Notes: generated by a model from the letters alone, not told the origin. 64,000 nt of DNA from Halomonas alkaliantarctica (GCF_029854215.1 NZ_CP122961.1:1550001-1614000), one strand, 5' to 3'. Counted from the stretch's first letter, positions 21,137-32,068 are shown. Made by a program: numbers and translations.

Positions 21137-21469
21137 ATGGCTCCATTATCCACTTGGTGGTTGCTGCGTCGACTCAAATCCCGCGTTTGGGCGACAAAAC
21201 GTATTGTGCGCGCTTTAAAGTTATTTATCCCTATGACGCGTGATGTGATTCGTGGCGACTTTCGGCCTATTCCCTGGTCGGCCTTCGGCATGATGGCGTT
21301 AGCGCTGGGCTATTTGGTAATGCCATTCGACCTGATTCCCGATTTTTTGATGCTAATCGGCGTGGTGGATGACGTGCTGATTGTCGGCTGGCTACTTAAT
21401 CGTATCGATCAGCGCCTGGAAGGCTATCGGGCCTGGAAATATCCCGATCCTGATATGACACCTTCTTGA
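21137..21469 (+). CDS. DUF1232 (YkvA-type) small membrane protein
   Basis: A 110-residue protein with the DUF1232 core: GYLVMPFDLIPDFLMLIGVVDD (described here by its positions, about residues 59-80) followed by a second hydrophobic stretch with LIVGWLLNRID. The N-terminus is basic. The family is widespread and of unknown function. A TATACT box stands about 58 bases before the start, but no convincing -35 accompanies it. The gene is divergent from slt and precedes htpG by 152 bases. Confidence 0.85.
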   Translation: MAPLSTWWLLRRLKSRVWATKRIVRALKLFIPMTRDVIRGDFRPIPWSAFGMMALALGYLVMPFDLIPDFLMLIGVVDDVLIVGWLLNRIDQRLEGYRAWKYPDPDMTPS

Positions 21470-21512
21470 CCCTCGCAGCTTGTTACCCCCAGTGGCTTGT
21501 TGACCAAGGTTG

Positions 21513-21540
21513 CTTGAAAAATCGCTGCCTATCCCCATAT
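21513..21540 (+). promoter_or_regulatory. Sigma-32 heat-shock promoter for htpG
   Basis: CTTGAAA (21513-21519) and CCCCATAT (21533-21540) are separated by 13 bases, matching the known sigma-32 consensus CTTGAAA-N11-16-CCCCATNT. It lies about 80 bases before the htpG start, with no gene between. Confidence 0.85.
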
Positions 21541-21621
21541 CTATCTCACGAAACCATTTTATTCCGCTGCATGTAAACGCAGAGGGATGTGACTCAACGT
21601 GATTGAATAAGGGCTAAGCGC

Positions 21622-23556
21622 ATGACTACAGCTACCCACGAACAAGCAACTGATAAATCGGCTAACCACGAAGAAACGCTCGGTTTCCAGACGGAAGTTA
21701 AGCAACTGCTTAATTTGATGATTCACTCCCTGTACTCCAACCGGGAGATCTTCTTACGGGAGCTTATCTCAAACGCTGCCGACGCCTGCGATAAGCTACG
21801 CTACGCAGCCCTAGATAACGATGCGCTCTACGAAGGCGATAGCGAGCTACGTATTGAAATCGAACACGACCGCGATGCCAACACTATCACCCTACGTGAT
21901 AACGGTGTTGGCATGAACCGCGAAGACGTGATCGCCAACTTGGGTACCATCGCCCGCTCCGGCACCGCCGAGTTTCTTAAACAGCTTTCCGGTGAGCAGC
22001 AGAAAGACGCCAATCTGATCGGTCAGTTTGGCGTTGGTTTCTACTCGGGCTTTATCGTTGCTGATGAAATTTCGGTGCGCACCCGCAAAGCGGGCACGGA
22101 TGCTGCCGAAGGCGTTGAGTGGCGCTCAAAAGGCGAAGGCGAATTTACCGTTGCCGATATCGAACGTGCTCAGCACGGTACGGAAATCACGCTGCATCTG
22201 AAAGAGGACGCCAAAGAGTTTGCCGACGACTATCGCCTGCAGGGCTTGGTTCGTAAATACTCGGATCATATCGAAGTGCCCGTGCGCATGCCGAAGACTG
22301 AAACGGCCAAGGACGATGAGGGCAACAGCATCGAAGGTAGTGAAGTGACTACCTGGGAAACCGTTAACGAGGCGACGGCGCTATGGTCGCGTCCCAAGAG
22401 TGAGGTTTCCGACGACGAGTACAAGGCGTTCTACAAGCACGTTTCTCACGATTTCTCTGACCCACTGACCTGGAGTCACAACAAGGTCGAAGGCAAGCTT
22501 GAGTACACCAGCCTGCTCTATGTGCCGGGCCGCGCGCCGTTTGATATGTTTGACCGCGACGGCGCCCGGGGCGTTAAGCTCTATGTGCAGCGCGTCTTCA
22601 TTATGGACGACGCTGAACAGTTCCTGCCGCTCTACCTGCGCTTTATCAAAGGCGTGCTGGATACCCGAGAGCTGTCGCTAAACGTATCCCGCGAACTGCT
22701 CCAGCAAGATCCCAACGTCGATAAGATCAAAGCAGCGCTCACCAAGCGCGGTTTGGACATGCTGAAAAAGCTCGCCAAGGATAAAGAGCAGTATCAAACC
22801 TTCTGGAATACTTTCGGCAGCGTATTGAAAGAAGGGCCGGGTGAAGATCCGTCTAACCGTGAAAAAATCGCTGGCTTGCTGCGCTTTGCCTCAACCCACA
22901 CCGATACCGCTACCCAAGAGCACGCGCTTGCGGACTACGTAGAGCGTATGAAAGAGGGTCAGCAGAAGATTTACTACGTGGTGGCTGATAGCTTCAATGC
23001 GGCCAAGAACAGCCCGCATCTGGAGATCTTCCGCAAAAAAGGCATCGAAGTTCTGCTGCTGTCTGACCGTATCGATGACTGGCTGATGAGCCACCTGACT
23101 GAGTTCGATGGTAAAACCTTTGCCGATGTGGCCAAGGGTGAGCTTGATCTTGGCGATGTGGAAGACGAAGCAGAGAAGAAAGCTCAGGAAGAGACTGCTA
23201 AATCTAAAGAGGATCTGGTTAAGCGCGTTAAAGAGGCGCTGGGCGATGGGGTTCAAGAAGTAAAAGTGACCCACCGTCTCACTGATTCACCGGCCTGCGT
23301 CGTGCTTCCTGAACATGAGATGGGCTACCAGATGCGCCGCATTATGGAAGCTGCCGGTCAGCCGCTGCCCGAGGTGAAGCCGATTCTTGAGCTTAACCCA
23401 AGCCATGCGCTGGTAGCACGCTTGGAAGGTGCTGAGGGCGATCTCTTTACCCAGCTAGCTTATATCCTGTTGGATCAAGCTATCATCGCAGAGGGTGGCC
23501 ACTTGGATGATCCGGCTGCCTACGTGAAGCGTCTGAATAGTGTACTGACTGCTTAA
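21622..23556 (+). CDS. htpG: Molecular chaperone HtpG (bacterial Hsp90)
   Basis: HtpG is the bacterial Hsp90 homodimer, a cytosolic ATP-driven chaperone working with DnaK. The GHKL ATPase domain carries [21 protein letters not shown] and [16 protein letters not shown]. The middle domain and C-terminal dimerisation domain are complete at 644 residues. An Asp/Glu-rich charged segment sits near residues 500-535. A sigma-32-type promoter lies directly upstream, and a terminator follows 20 bases after the stop, so this is a single-gene heat-shock unit. Confidence 0.98.
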   Translation: MTTATHEQATDKSANHEETLGFQTEVKQLLNLMIHSLYSNREIFLRELISNAADACDKLRYAALDNDALYEGDSELRIEIEHDRDANTITLRDNGVGMNREDVIANLGTIARSGTAEFLKQLSGEQQKDANLIGQFGVGFYSGFIVADEISVRTRKAGTDAAEGVEWRSKGEGEFTVADIERAQHGTEITLHLKEDAKEFADDYRLQGLVRKYSDHIEVPVRMPKTETAKDDEGNSIEGSEVTTWETVNEATALWSRPKSEVSDDEYKAFYKHVSHDFSDPLTWSHNKVEGKLEYTSLLYVPGRAPFDMFDRDGARGVKLYVQRVFIMDDAEQFLPLYLRFIKGVLDTRELSLNVSRELLQQDPNVDKIKAALTKRGLDMLKKLAKDKEQYQTFWNTFGSVLKEGPGEDPSNREKIAGLLRFASTHTDTATQEHALADYVERMKEGQQKIYYVVADSFNAAKNSPHLEIFRKKGIEVLLLSDRIDDWLMSHLTEFDGKTFADVAKGELDLGDVEDEAEKKAQEETAKSKEDLVKRVKEALGDGVQEVKVTHRLTDSPACVVLPEHEMGYQMRRIMEAAGQPLPEVKPILELNPSHALVARLEGAEGDLFTQLAYILLDQAIIAEGGHLDDPAAYVKRLNSVLTA

Positions 23557-23576
23557 CAGGATACGCTACGTTAATG

Positions 23577-23606
23577 ACGGCCCGCTTGGTTACCCCAGCG
23601 GGCCGT
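23577..23606 (+). terminator. Terminator after htpG
   Basis: A perfect 10-bp stem ACGGCCCGCT / AGCGGGCCGT with a 10-base loop is followed by CTGTTTTGG. It lies 20 bases after the htpG stop and 53 before gpsA. Confidence 0.75.
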
Positions 23607-23659
23607 CTGTTTTGGTAGAGTAGGGATATACGTTCTGCAGGACTTACTAGGACATCATC

Positions 23660-24787
23660 ATGGCTGAGCAGCAAACCAACGTAGCGGTACTGGGGGGCGG
23701 TAGTTTTGGTACGGCGCTAGCGAGTATTGCCGCCGATAATGGCGCTCGCGTTCGCCAGTGGATGCGTGACGAAACGCTGGTCAAGCAAATCAACCAAGAG
23801 CACCGTAACGGGCGCTACTTGCCGAATTACGCGATGAACCCCGCCGTGGAGGCGTCGGCGGATATTCAGACGGTGCTGGCTGACGCGGAGCTAGTGCTCA
23901 TCGCGATTCCCTCAAAGGCCTTTCGCAGCGTAGTGCAGGCGGCGAAAGCGTGGTTGAGACCCGAGCAGATACTGGTCAGCACCACCAAGGGGATCGAGCA
24001 GGAAGGCTTTTTGCTGATGAGCCAAGTGCTTGAGCAGGAAACGGGCTTTAGTCACATTGGCGTGATTGCGGGTCCCAATCTGGCCTCTGAAATTGCCGAT
24101 AAGCAGTTAACCGCGACCGTGATTGCCAGCGCTGACTCGCTTACGCGTACCCGCGTACAGCAGGTATTGGGCTGCCGTTACTTTCGGGTCTACGCCAGCG
24201 ATGACCGCCATGGTGTTGAGCTGGGCGGTGCACTGAAAAATATTTATGCGATTGCCGCCGGTATGGCGGCAGCGCTGGGGATGGGCGAAAACACCCGCAG
24301 TATGCTGATGACCCGCGCCTTGGCCGAGATGAGCCGCTTTGCCGTCGCGCAGGGGGCTAACCCGATGACTTTTTTAGGGCTGGCAGGAGTAGGTGATTTG
24401 ATCGTTACCTGCTCGTCTAACCTGTCGCGCAATTACCGGGTTGGCTACGCCATGGGCGAAGGACGCACGCTTGAAGAGGCGGTAGATGCCCTGGGCCAAG
24501 TCGCAGAAGGGGTAAATACCGTTAAGCTGGTATGCGCTAAAGCGAGCGAGATGGACGTTTATATGCCGCTGGCGGAAGGTCTTAATCACGTATTGTTTGA
24601 TGGCGTACCTGCCCAGGAGATGGCGCGTACCCTTATGATGGGTGAGCAGAGTAGCGATGTGGAGTTTATCTTGCCTCGCGAAGCAGTACAGCAGGCCCAT
24701 CGAGATCAAGCTCCTCACAACCAAACTTCTAAGAACCAGGTTTCTAAGGATCAGGTTTCTAAGAACAATGGAGGTGGGAATGCCTGA
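23660..24787 (+). CDS. gpsA: Glycerol-3-phosphate dehydrogenase [NAD(P)+] GpsA, with repeat-encoded tail
   Basis: GpsA reduces dihydroxyacetone phosphate to sn-glycerol 3-phosphate for phospholipid synthesis. The N-terminal dinucleotide fold has [12 protein letters not shown], then [19 protein letters not shown] and the [14 protein letters not shown] region with the catalytic Lys. The normal family length is about 330-340 residues; this one has 375. The extra tail is hydrophilic with [13 protein letters not shown] repeats encoded by 15-bp tandem DNA repeats (24725-24769). The stop overlaps the sixA start by 8 bases. Confidence 0.95.
   Translation: MAEQQTNVAVLGGGSFGTALASIAADNGARVRQWMRDETLVKQINQEHRNGRYLPNYAMNPAVEASADIQTVLADAELVLIAIPSKAFRSVVQAAKAWLRPEQILVSTTKGIEQEGFLLMSQVLEQETGFSHIGVIAGPNLASEIADKQLTATVIASADSLTRTRVQQVLGCRYFRVYASDDRHGVELGGALKNIYAIAAGMAAALGMGENTRSMLMTRALAEMSRFAVAQGANPMTFLGLAGVGDLIVTCSSNLSRNYRVGYAMGEGRTLEEAVDALGQVAEGVNTVKLVCAKASEMDVYMPLAEGLNHVLFDGVPAQEMARTLMMGEQSSDVEFILPREAVQQAHRDQAPHNQTSKNQVSKDQVSKNNGGGNA
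24725..24769 (+). repeat. Three 15-bp tandem repeats in the 3' end of gpsA
   Basis: Units at 24725-24739, 24740-24754 and 24755-24769 share the core TTCTAAG(G/A)A. A weaker fourth unit may precede them at 24710-24724. Being a multiple of three, copy-number change would keep the gpsA frame and its distance to the sixA site. Confidence 0.7.
24770..24775 (+). promoter_or_regulatory. Ribosome binding site that fixes the sixA start
   Basis: GGAGGT lies four bases before the ATG at 24780. It lies inside the gpsA coding region, right after the tandem repeats, and supports the internal start rather than the upstream in-frame codon at 24642. Confidence 0.7.
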
Positions 24788-25259
24788 TGTGCTGATTATG
24801 CGCCACGGTGAGGCCGCGCCGGGGTATCCCGACCAGGCGCGCCGACTAACATCCCACGGCGAGCGTGAGGCCGAAAAAATGGCGCGTTGGCTGGCTAAGC
24901 GCGTGGCTGCGGGCGAGCTATTTACGCCGAGAATTTATGCCAGCCCCTTTGCGCGGGCGCAGCAAACAGCGCAAACGCTATGCGATGCGCTGGGAGCGTC
25001 GCTTGAAACGTTGGACTTTATCACCCCGGATGATTCGCCCCAGGCGGTAAGCGACTGGTTGCTTGAACAGCCAGAAAGTGCGCCGATTATGCTGGTCAGC
25101 CATATGCCGCTGGTGGGCGATCTGGCGGGGTTGTTAGTAGAGGGCAGCCCTGCCCAGGGTATTGGCTTTCCTACCGCCGCTATCGCCGAGCTCGAGGCCG
25201 AGGTGTGGGCAGCAGGCTGTGCACAGTTGAAGCGCTTTACCCAGCCCAGCCAGCTTTAA
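24780..25259 (+). CDS. sixA: Phosphohistidine phosphatase SixA
   Basis: SixA is a small histidine-phosphatase-superfamily enzyme; in E. coli it removes phosphate from phosphohistidine, including on the nitrogen PTS protein NPr. The 159-residue protein opens with [12 protein letters not shown], where the RHG motif holds the catalytic H9, and has the second active-site His in [11 protein letters not shown]. The frame extends upstream to 24642, but that part is shared with gpsA in another frame and has no SixA homology. The eight-base overlap with gpsA suggests coupling. npr is encoded elsewhere in this window. Confidence 0.92.
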   Translation: MPDVLIMRHGEAAPGYPDQARRLTSHGEREAEKMARWLAKRVAAGELFTPRIYASPFARAQQTAQTLCDALGASLETLDFITPDDSPQAVSDWLLEQPESAPIMLVSHMPLVGDLAGLLVEGSPAQGIGFPTAAIAELEAEVWAAGCAQLKRFTQPSQL

Positions 25260-25272
25260 GAGCTAGATGCCG

Positions 25273-25380
25273 CTGAGATCGAAACAACCCTACGCGGGAG
25301 CGCTGTTAACCCATCCATGGGCGCTACTTTTGTCATCCCTGACAAAAGACCCCCGCTACGGGTTGCTCCAATCTCGTCAG
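25273..25380. repeat. REP-like nested palindromic element between sixA and gatB
   Basis: The left arm 25273-25298 and right arm 25351-25380 form a long imperfect inverted repeat (CTGA..GAT..AACCC.ACGCGGG against its near-complement). Inside lie CCCATCCATGGG and a perfect 9-bp hairpin CTTTTGTCA-TCCC-TGACAAAAG (25327-25348). It fills the gap between two convergent genes, where it could also act as a terminator. The architecture resembles REP/BIME or small MITE elements. Only one copy is in this window. Confidence 0.6.
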
Positions 25381-25413
25381 CAAAGAATTGAGATAGCCCC
25401 CGTCTATTTGGTA

Positions 25414-26868
25414 TTACAACAGCGCGTCGAGCTTCTCTTTTAGCAAGCCGTTCACCTGCTGTGGGTTGGCGGTGCCGCGTGAGGCCTTCATCACCTGACC
25501 AACAAAGTAGCCGATCATTTTGCCACGTTTTTCCGGCTCCGAGTCACGGTACTGGGCGACCTGGGCGGGGCTATCGGCAATCACTTGATCGATCATTGCC
25601 TCGATAGCGCCAGTGTCGGTCACCTGCTTGAGGCCTTTTGCGTCAATCACCGCGTCGGCGGAATCGCCCTGACCATTCCACAACGCCTGGAAAACCTCTT
25701 TAGCGGCTTTGCCGTTAATGGTGTCATCCAGTACGCGGCTGATCAGCTCGCCTAGCTGGCGCGCTGAGATCGGGCTATTGGCAATGCTTAGGTTTTCGCG
25801 GTTAAGCGCCCCGGAAAGCTCACCCTGAACCCAGTTGGCCGCCTGCTTGGCATCGCCGCACTCGTTATGCACCGCTTCAAAAAATTCAGCCATATCGCGG
25901 CTGGCGGAGATGACGTTGGCATCATAAGCAGACAGCCCCAGCTCGTTCTGGAAGCGCTCGCGCTTATCCGCAGGCAGCTCTGGCAACTGACCACGCAGGT
26001 GGTCCAGGTAGGCCTGGTCAAGCACCACCGGCAGCAGGTCGGGGCAGGGGAAGTAACGGTAGTCGTTGGCCTCCTCCTTGGTGCGCATGCTGCGGGTTTC
26101 ATCACGATCAGGGTCAAATAGGCGGGTTTCTTGAACCACCTTGCCGCCATCTTCGATCAGCTCAATCTGCCGCTCAACCTCAAAGGCAATCGCACGCTCG
26201 ACAAAACGGAAGGAGTTAACGTTTTTAATCTCTGCACGGGTGCCAAAGGCTTCCTGACCTTTGGGGCGTACCGAGACGTTAACGTCGCAACGCATGGAGC
26301 CTTCCGCCATATTGCCGTCGGAAATGCCCAGGTAAGTAACGATCGAGTGAATCGCCTTGAGGTACGCTGCGGCCTCTTTGGCGTTACGCATATCCGGCTC
26401 GGAGACGATTTCCAGCAGCGGCGTGCCCGCCCGGTTCAGGTCAATACCGGTCATGCCGTGAAAATCTTCATGCAGTGATTTACCGGCATCTTCTTCGAGA
26501 TGGGCATGGTGAATGCGGATACGCTTGGTACTGCCATCCTCCAGGGTGATCTCAACGTCGCCAGGGCCCACAATCGGGTGATACATCTGGCTTGTTTGAT
26601 AGCCCTTGGGCAGATCGGGATAGAAGTAGTTTTTGCGGTCAAAGATAGATACTTCAGCAATATCCGCATGCACCGCCAGGCCAAACTGCACGGCCATGGC
26701 CACGGCCTGCTCATTGAGCACTGGCAGCACGCCGGGTAGGCCTAAATCCACCGCGCAGGCCTGGGTGTTTGGCTCAGCGCCAAACGCCGTTGAAGCACCT
26801 GAAAAGATTTTAGAGCGTGTTGCGAGCTGAACGTGGACTTCAAGCCCAATCACGGTTTCCCATTGCAT
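25414..26868 (-). CDS. gatB: Aspartyl/glutamyl-tRNA amidotransferase subunit B
   Basis: GatB is the kinase and tRNA-binding subunit of the GatCAB complex, which converts Glu-tRNA(Gln) and/or Asp-tRNA(Asn) to the amide forms. It starts with the family signature [15 protein letters not shown], followed by [19 protein letters not shown] and [16 protein letters not shown], and ends with the helical GatB/Yqey tail; 484 residues is normal. Its ATG overlaps the last base of the gatA stop. It is last in gatC-gatA-gatB and convergent with sixA. Confidence 0.97.
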   Translation of the reverse strand: MQWETVIGLEVHVQLATRSKIFSGASTAFGAEPNTQACAVDLGLPGVLPVLNEQAVAMAVQFGLAVHADIAEVSIFDRKNYFYPDLPKGYQTSQMYHPIVGPGDVEITLEDGSTKRIRIHHAHLEEDAGKSLHEDFHGMTGIDLNRAGTPLLEIVSEPDMRNAKEAAAYLKAIHSIVTYLGISDGNMAEGSMRCDVNVSVRPKGQEAFGTRAEIKNVNSFRFVERAIAFEVERQIELIEDGGKVVQETRLFDPDRDETRSMRTKEEANDYRYFPCPDLLPVVLDQAYLDHLRGQLPELPADKRERFQNELGLSAYDANVISASRDMAEFFEAVHNECGDAKQAANWVQGELSGALNRENLSIANSPISARQLGELISRVLDDTINGKAAKEVFQALWNGQGDSADAVIDAKGLKQVTDTGAIEAMIDQVIADSPAQVAQYRDSEPEKRGKMIGYFVGQVMKASRGTANPQQVNGLLKEKLDALL

Positions 26869-28328
26869 TAGGCGTACTCCTCGGCAAAGGCAGGACGTTG
26901 TAAGTGCCAGTCGGTCGCTTGCTGAAACTGGTGAGCGACGTTAAGCAACTGCGCTTCGGCAAAGTGGGTGCCCAGAATCTGGAGACCGACGGGGCGGCCA
27001 CCGGCAAAACCCGCCGGCACGCTGATGCCGGGAATGCCCGCCAAGTTTACCGCGATGGTGTAGATATCCTGCAGATACATCGACACTGGATCTTTTTTGG
27101 CACCCAGATCAAAGGCCGGGGTAGGTGAGGCGGGGCCCATCAGTACATCGACGTCTTCAAAGGCGTCCAGGAAGTCCTGACGGATTAAACGGCGCACCTG
27201 TTGGGCTTTGGTGTAGTAGGCGTCAAAAAAGCCTTCGGAGAGCGTATGAGTGCCGATCAGGATACGACGTTTAACTTCTTCACCGAAGCCTTCAGCCCGC
27301 GAACGTGTGTAGAGATCGATCAAATCGCTGGGATTGTCACAGCGGTGACCAAAACGTACACCGTCGTAACGGGACAGGTTGGAAGAGGCTTCCGCTGGGG
27401 CGATCACGTAGTAGGCCGGAATCGCATAGTGGGTATGCGGTAGGCTGACCTCGCGCACCGTGGCGCCTAGGGATTCGTAAACGTTTACCGCCTCACGAAC
27501 GGCTTTTTCGACATCAGGGTCTAAACCATCGCCGAAATACTCTTTGGGGAGCCCGATCTTGAGGCCCGAGAGAGGGGCGTTAAGGCCTTCCACATAGTCG
27601 GGTACGCCACGGGCAACGCTGGTGGAGTCGCGGCCGTCATGGCCCGCAATAACACCTAGCAGGTGGGCGCAGTCCTCGGCGCTGCGCGCCATGGGGCCAG
27701 CCTGATCAAGGCTTGAAGCGTAGGCAATGATGCCAAAGCGAGACACACGGCCATAGGTCGGTTTTAAACCGGTAATGCCACAAAACGCCGCTGGCTGACG
27801 AATCGAGCCGCCGGTGTCGGTACCCATGGCAGCGGGCACCAAACCAGCCGCGACTGCTGCCGCGCTACCGCCGGAGCTGCCGCCGGGCACCGCCGTCAGG
27901 TCCCAGGGGTTTTTGACCGGGCCGTAGTAGCTGTTTTCGTTGGAGGAGCCCATGGCGAACTCATCCATATTGGTTTTACCCAGGCTGATAGTGCCCGCCG
28001 CAGTTAGTTTTTCCACCACGGTAGCGCTGTAGGGGGCGATAAAGTTATCCAGCATTTTTGAACCGCAGCTGGTTTTCACACCTTGGGTGCAAAAAATATC
28101 TTTCAGTGCCAGGGGAATGCCCGCAAGAGGCCCGGCAGTGCCAGCCGCCCGCGCTTTGTCAGCTACTTCCGCCTGTTTCAGCGCCTGCTCAGCGGTCACG
28201 CTGATAAAACTGTTCAGCTTGCCGTCAGCCTTTTCGATACGCTGCAGATAGTGAGCAGTCAGCTCGCGGCTTGAGAACTCACCGCTTTTTAGCGCGGCGG
28301 CGAGTTGCGTTAAGGTTTTCTCGTACAT
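26868..28328 (-). CDS. gatA: Aspartyl/glutamyl-tRNA amidotransferase subunit A
   Basis: GatA is the amidase subunit that releases ammonia from glutamine for transamidation. It belongs to the amidase signature family; the Lys-cisSer-Ser triad is readable as K76, S151 in [10 protein letters not shown] and S175 in [11 protein letters not shown] chose the ATG at 28328 ([14 protein letters not shown], 486 residues) over an in-frame ATG at 28367 because the family begins here. gatC lies 94 bases upstream and gatB overlaps downstream. Confidence 0.97.
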   Translation of the reverse strand: MYEKTLTQLAAALKSGEFSSRELTAHYLQRIEKADGKLNSFISVTAEQALKQAEVADKARAAGTAGPLAGIPLALKDIFCTQGVKTSCGSKMLDNFIAPYSATVVEKLTAAGTISLGKTNMDEFAMGSSNENSYYGPVKNPWDLTAVPGGSSGGSAAAVAAGLVPAAMGTDTGGSIRQPAAFCGITGLKPTYGRVSRFGIIAYASSLDQAGPMARSAEDCAHLLGVIAGHDGRDSTSVARGVPDYVEGLNAPLSGLKIGLPKEYFGDGLDPDVEKAVREAVNVYESLGATVREVSLPHTHYAIPAYYVIAPAEASSNLSRYDGVRFGHRCDNPSDLIDLYTRSRAEGFGEEVKRRILIGTHTLSEGFFDAYYTKAQQVRRLIRQDFLDAFEDVDVLMGPASPTPAFDLGAKKDPVSMYLQDIYTIAVNLAGIPGISVPAGFAGGRPVGLQILGTHFAEAQLLNVAHQFQQATDWHLQRPAFAEEYA

Positions 28329-28422
28329 GACCCAGAAGCTCCGTTCAGGGGAGAAAAAAAGGGGCAATAGTGGTGGCCCAGGTAAATATTCGTGCGCCGT
28401 TACTCATCCTGCTTAGCCGATG

Positions 28423-28710
28423 TTATTCAACGACCCGGGGCACGAGATACAGGCCATTTTCCACTGCCGGAGCACAGCGCTGAAACGTGTCGCGCTGGTT
28501 GGTTTCCGTCACTTCATCGGCGCGCAGTCGCTGGGTCGCATCCAGCGGATGAGCGAGCGGCGTAACGCCTTCGGTGTCGAGGCTTTGTAGCTGATCGACC
28601 ATGTCCAGAATCCGGCTTAGGTCGTCTACAAAGCCGCTGGCTTGGTCATCGCTGACGGCGAGTCGGGCCAAGTGAGCGGCCCGGCGCACATGAGATTCTT
28701 CAAGCGCCAT
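28423..28710 (-). CDS. gatC: Aspartyl/glutamyl-tRNA amidotransferase subunit C
   Basis: GatC is the small subunit that clamps GatA to GatB. The 95-residue protein begins MALEESHVRRAAHLARL and has the family's LDMVDQLQSLDTEGVTPLAHP region. The frame runs 11 codons further upstream, but the ATG at 28710 has AGGAAA before it and gives the normal length. It heads the gatCAB unit and is divergent from mreB across 229 bases that contain a terminator-like hairpin. Confidence 0.95.
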   Translation of the reverse strand: MALEESHVRRAAHLARLAVSDDQASGFVDDLSRILDMVDQLQSLDTEGVTPLAHPLDATQRLRADEVTETNQRDTFQRCAPAVENGLYLVPRVVE

Positions 28711-28775
28711 GATCGATATTTCCTCGTAAACGTGATGGAACATAATCCGCTTTAAGCGGTATACATACCGATATC

Positions 28776-28801
28776 AAAAAAACGTCTTGTGTTGCAGACG
28801 T
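28776..28801 (-). terminator. Terminator-like hairpin in the gatC leader (possible attenuator)
   Basis: Read on the minus strand, ACGTCT and AGACGT form a perfect 6-bp stem with an 8-base loop, directly followed by seven T residues. It lies 66 bases upstream of the gatC start, not after a gene. A second small hairpin, CCGCT-TAA-AGCGG, follows nearer to gatC. This could be an attenuator or the end of a short leader transcript. Confidence 0.4.
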
Positions 28802-28927
28802 GGAAAATAGCCGCAAAAGGTACCACATCTTGACCTTGACGGGCAGTGTTAGGCGCGACTCGTGCTTGCTGCCAAAGGGTTGCGGTGATACCGTTTGCAT
28901 CCGCACAGGGTTCCCGGTCTGCACTAG

Positions 28928-29977
<1,050 letters not shown>

Positions 29978-30001
29978 TCGCAGCGGTTAATTGCGGGGGG
30001 A

Positions 30002-30931
30002 TTGCCTATTAAACCGCTGTTTTCGCACGGGCCACTGCCGGGTTACCGGCTGTTTTTTTGCGTCTTGGCTGCCAGTGCATTGATGTTTGTCGACCATAAT
30101 TTTACGCGTATGGAGCATGTGCGTGCGCAAATGTCGATGGTCGTTGCCCCAATTCAGTGGGTCGTTAGTTTGCCTAGCGACCTGTTGAATTGGGGGGCAC
30201 TGGCGCTCTCCGATCAACAGGCGCTGGTAGATGAGAACCGCCGACTGCGCGAGCAGATTCTTACCCTTTCCCATCGCGGGCAACGGATGGCGAATTTGAC
30301 TGCGGAAAACAGCGAGCTGCGAGATTTGCTCAAAGCGGCAAAGCGACGTGATATTCCCTATATCACGGCTGAGCTACTTTCGCTGGATAACGATCCCTTC
30401 AGCCACCAGATGGTGGTTAATCGCGGCCATCGCAATGGTGCCTATGTAGGTCAGCCGGTGATTGATGCCTCGGGTTTGGTGGGTCAAATTACCGCGGTCT
30501 CTGCTTACTCCAGTCGTGTATTGCTGTTAGCTGATGCCAGTCATGCGTTGCCGGTCCAGTTAAACCGCAATGGGTTACGCTTTATTGTCCAAGGGGCGGG
30601 GCGTTACAGTAGCGTCAATGTGATGTACGTGCCCGATACGGCGGACATCCGTGAAGGTGATTTACTGACTACATCGGGTCTGGCTGGACGTTTCCCTCCC
30701 GGTTATCCGGTAGCCCGTGTTAGCGAGGTCTATCACGACCCTGGTCAGCCTTTTGCCCGTGTAACGGCCGAACCAATGGCGCAGTTGCAGCGTTCGCGAC
30801 ACTTCTTGCTGCTTTTTCCACCTCCGCGAGCGGAAGTGGATGAGCACGCATGGGATGAGACGCTGGATATCTCATCAGAAGCTTTACGCTCTTCGCTTCA
30901 ACTGGCTAATCCCGACCAAGAGGTGCCCTGA
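30002..30931 (+). CDS. mreC: Rod shape-determining protein MreC
   Basis: MreC is a bitopic inner-membrane protein linking cytoplasmic MreB to periplasmic penicillin-binding proteins. A membrane segment lies at about residues 15-32, a coiled coil at about 70-110, and a periplasmic beta-domain follows with VVNRGHRNGAYVGQPVIDASGLVG. The start appears to be a TTG at 30002 behind GCGGGGGGA; no ATG is near enough to keep the membrane anchor. It begins 24 bases after mreB, and its stop overlaps the mreD ATG by one base. Confidence 0.93.
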   Translation: MPIKPLFSHGPLPGYRLFFCVLAASALMFVDHNFTRMEHVRAQMSMVVAPIQWVVSLPSDLLNWGALALSDQQALVDENRRLREQILTLSHRGQRMANLTAENSELRDLLKAAKRRDIPYITAELLSLDNDPFSHQMVVNRGHRNGAYVGQPVIDASGLVGQITAVSAYSSRVLLLADASHALPVQLNRNGLRFIVQGAGRYSSVNVMYVPDTADIREGDLLTTSGLAGRFPPGYPVARVSEVYHDPGQPFARVTAEPMAQLQRSRHFLLLFPPPRAEVDEHAWDETLDISSEALRSSLQLANPDQEVP

Positions 30932-31419
30932 TGCCGCGTGCACCGGTTGTGCCTATTTTAGTTATTTGGCTAAGTCTGCTTCTAGCATTATGTTTGCAAG
31001 TGATGCCGCTAGCCGATGGTTGGCAGGTATATCGCCCCGAATGGTTGGGCCTGATGCTGATCTACTGGTGTATGCGCACTCCCGACAGAGTTGGCGTTTT
31101 TCATGGCTTTGTGCTGGGCATTTTGATGGATTTAATTGAAGGCACTGATCTAGGACAGCACGCGCTAATCTATGCACTTTTGGCGTTTCTCTGCGCCCTG
31201 GTCTATCCCCGTTTTCGGGCCTATTCGCTGGTACAGCAGTCGGCACTGGTGCTGGTGCTGTTAGGCTTGATGCAGTTAGTCGCCCAGTGGCTGCGCACTA
31301 TCATCGGTGATTTTTCAATTCACTTAGCCTTTTTGATCCCTGCGCTTATCAGTGGCTTGCTATGGCCGTGGCTAGCGACGATGTTTCAAGCAATTGAACG
31401 TCGTTTGGCCGCTTCATGA
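30931..31419 (+). CDS. mreD: Rod shape-determining protein MreD
   Basis: MreD is a small polytopic inner-membrane protein of the elongasome. The 162 residues hold five to six hydrophobic segments and match family features such as [21 protein letters not shown] and [17 protein letters not shown], listed by residues (about 35-75). It overlaps mreC by one base at the front and maf by four at the end, implying tight translational coupling in the mreBCD-maf unit. Confidence 0.94.
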   Translation: MPRAPVVPILVIWLSLLLALCLQVMPLADGWQVYRPEWLGLMLIYWCMRTPDRVGVFHGFVLGILMDLIEGTDLGQHALIYALLAFLCALVYPRFRAYSLVQQSALVLVLLGLMQLVAQWLRTIIGDFSIHLAFLIPALISGLLWPWLATMFQAIERRLAAS

Positions 31420-31997
31420 CTACGCCTGTTTTATGCCTAGCATCAGCCTCTCCACGCCGCCGGGATTTACTGGCATCCATTGGTGTACCGGTCACGGTTC
31501 ACCCCTGTGATATCGATGAGACGCCGCTGGCTGGTGAGACGGCTCAAGCGTATGTGCCGCGCTTAGCGGTTGCCAAAGCCGAGGCGGCGGCCTCTCTAAC
31601 TGATTTGCCGACCCTCGGTTCAGATACCGCCGTGGTGATCGATGGGCGTATTCTAGGTAAACCGGTGGATTTTGATGCGGCCGCCGAGATGCTGCGGCTA
31701 CTTTCGGGGCGGTGTCACGAGGTACTTACCGCCGTGGCGGTGAGTGGGCCAGAGGGGATGCTCTCCTGTTGCGTGGCCACCCAGGTTACGATGCGTGAGA
31801 TAAGCGCCAATGAAATCGCTGCCTATTGGCGTACCGGTGAGCCCGCTGATAAAGCTGGCGGCTACGCAATACAGGGATTAGCCGCCATATTTGTAAAACA
31901 CATTCAAGGCAGTCACTCAGCAGTGGTAGGGCTACCGCTGTTTGAAACGACGCACTTGCTATGCCGACAGGGAGTTCCTATCTGGCAGCGCGTGTAA
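31416..31997 (+). CDS. maf: Maf-family nucleoside triphosphate pyrophosphatase (YhdE type)
   Basis: Maf proteins hydrolyse non-canonical or excess nucleotides such as dTTP and UTP and are linked to division arrest. The N-terminal [16 protein letters not shown] motif, the central [17 protein letters not shown] and the [13 protein letters not shown] segment are the family hallmarks; the Arg-rich N-terminal motif and context (mreBCD-maf-rng) point to the YhdE subgroup. The 193-residue length is normal. The ATG overlaps the mreD stop by four bases (ATGA). Confidence 0.94.
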   Translation: MTTPVLCLASASPRRRDLLASIGVPVTVHPCDIDETPLAGETAQAYVPRLAVAKAEAAASLTDLPTLGSDTAVVIDGRILGKPVDFDAAAEMLRLLSGRCHEVLTAVAVSGPEGMLSCCVATQVTMREISANEIAAYWRTGEPADKAGGYAIQGLAAIFVKHIQGSHSAVVGLPLFETTHLLCRQGVPIWQRV

Positions 31998-32003
31998 TTC
32001 CCT

Positions 32004-32009
32004 TATAAT
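32004..32009 (+). promoter_or_regulatory. Possible -10 element before rng
   Basis: A perfect TATAAT lies 60 bases upstream of the rng start, just after the maf stop. No good -35 sits at 16-18 bases, so the promoter call is weak; rng may also be read from mreB. Confidence 0.3.
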
Positions 32010-32068
32010 AGAGGGCGTCGCCGCTTGTATCACTGGCAAGGAATACGTCAACCAACAAGGAATTTTGC

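Noticed and set aside
24725..24769. Short regularly repeated DNA considered as a CRISPR fragment.
   Set aside because: Units are contiguous 15-mers without spacers and lie in frame inside gpsA.
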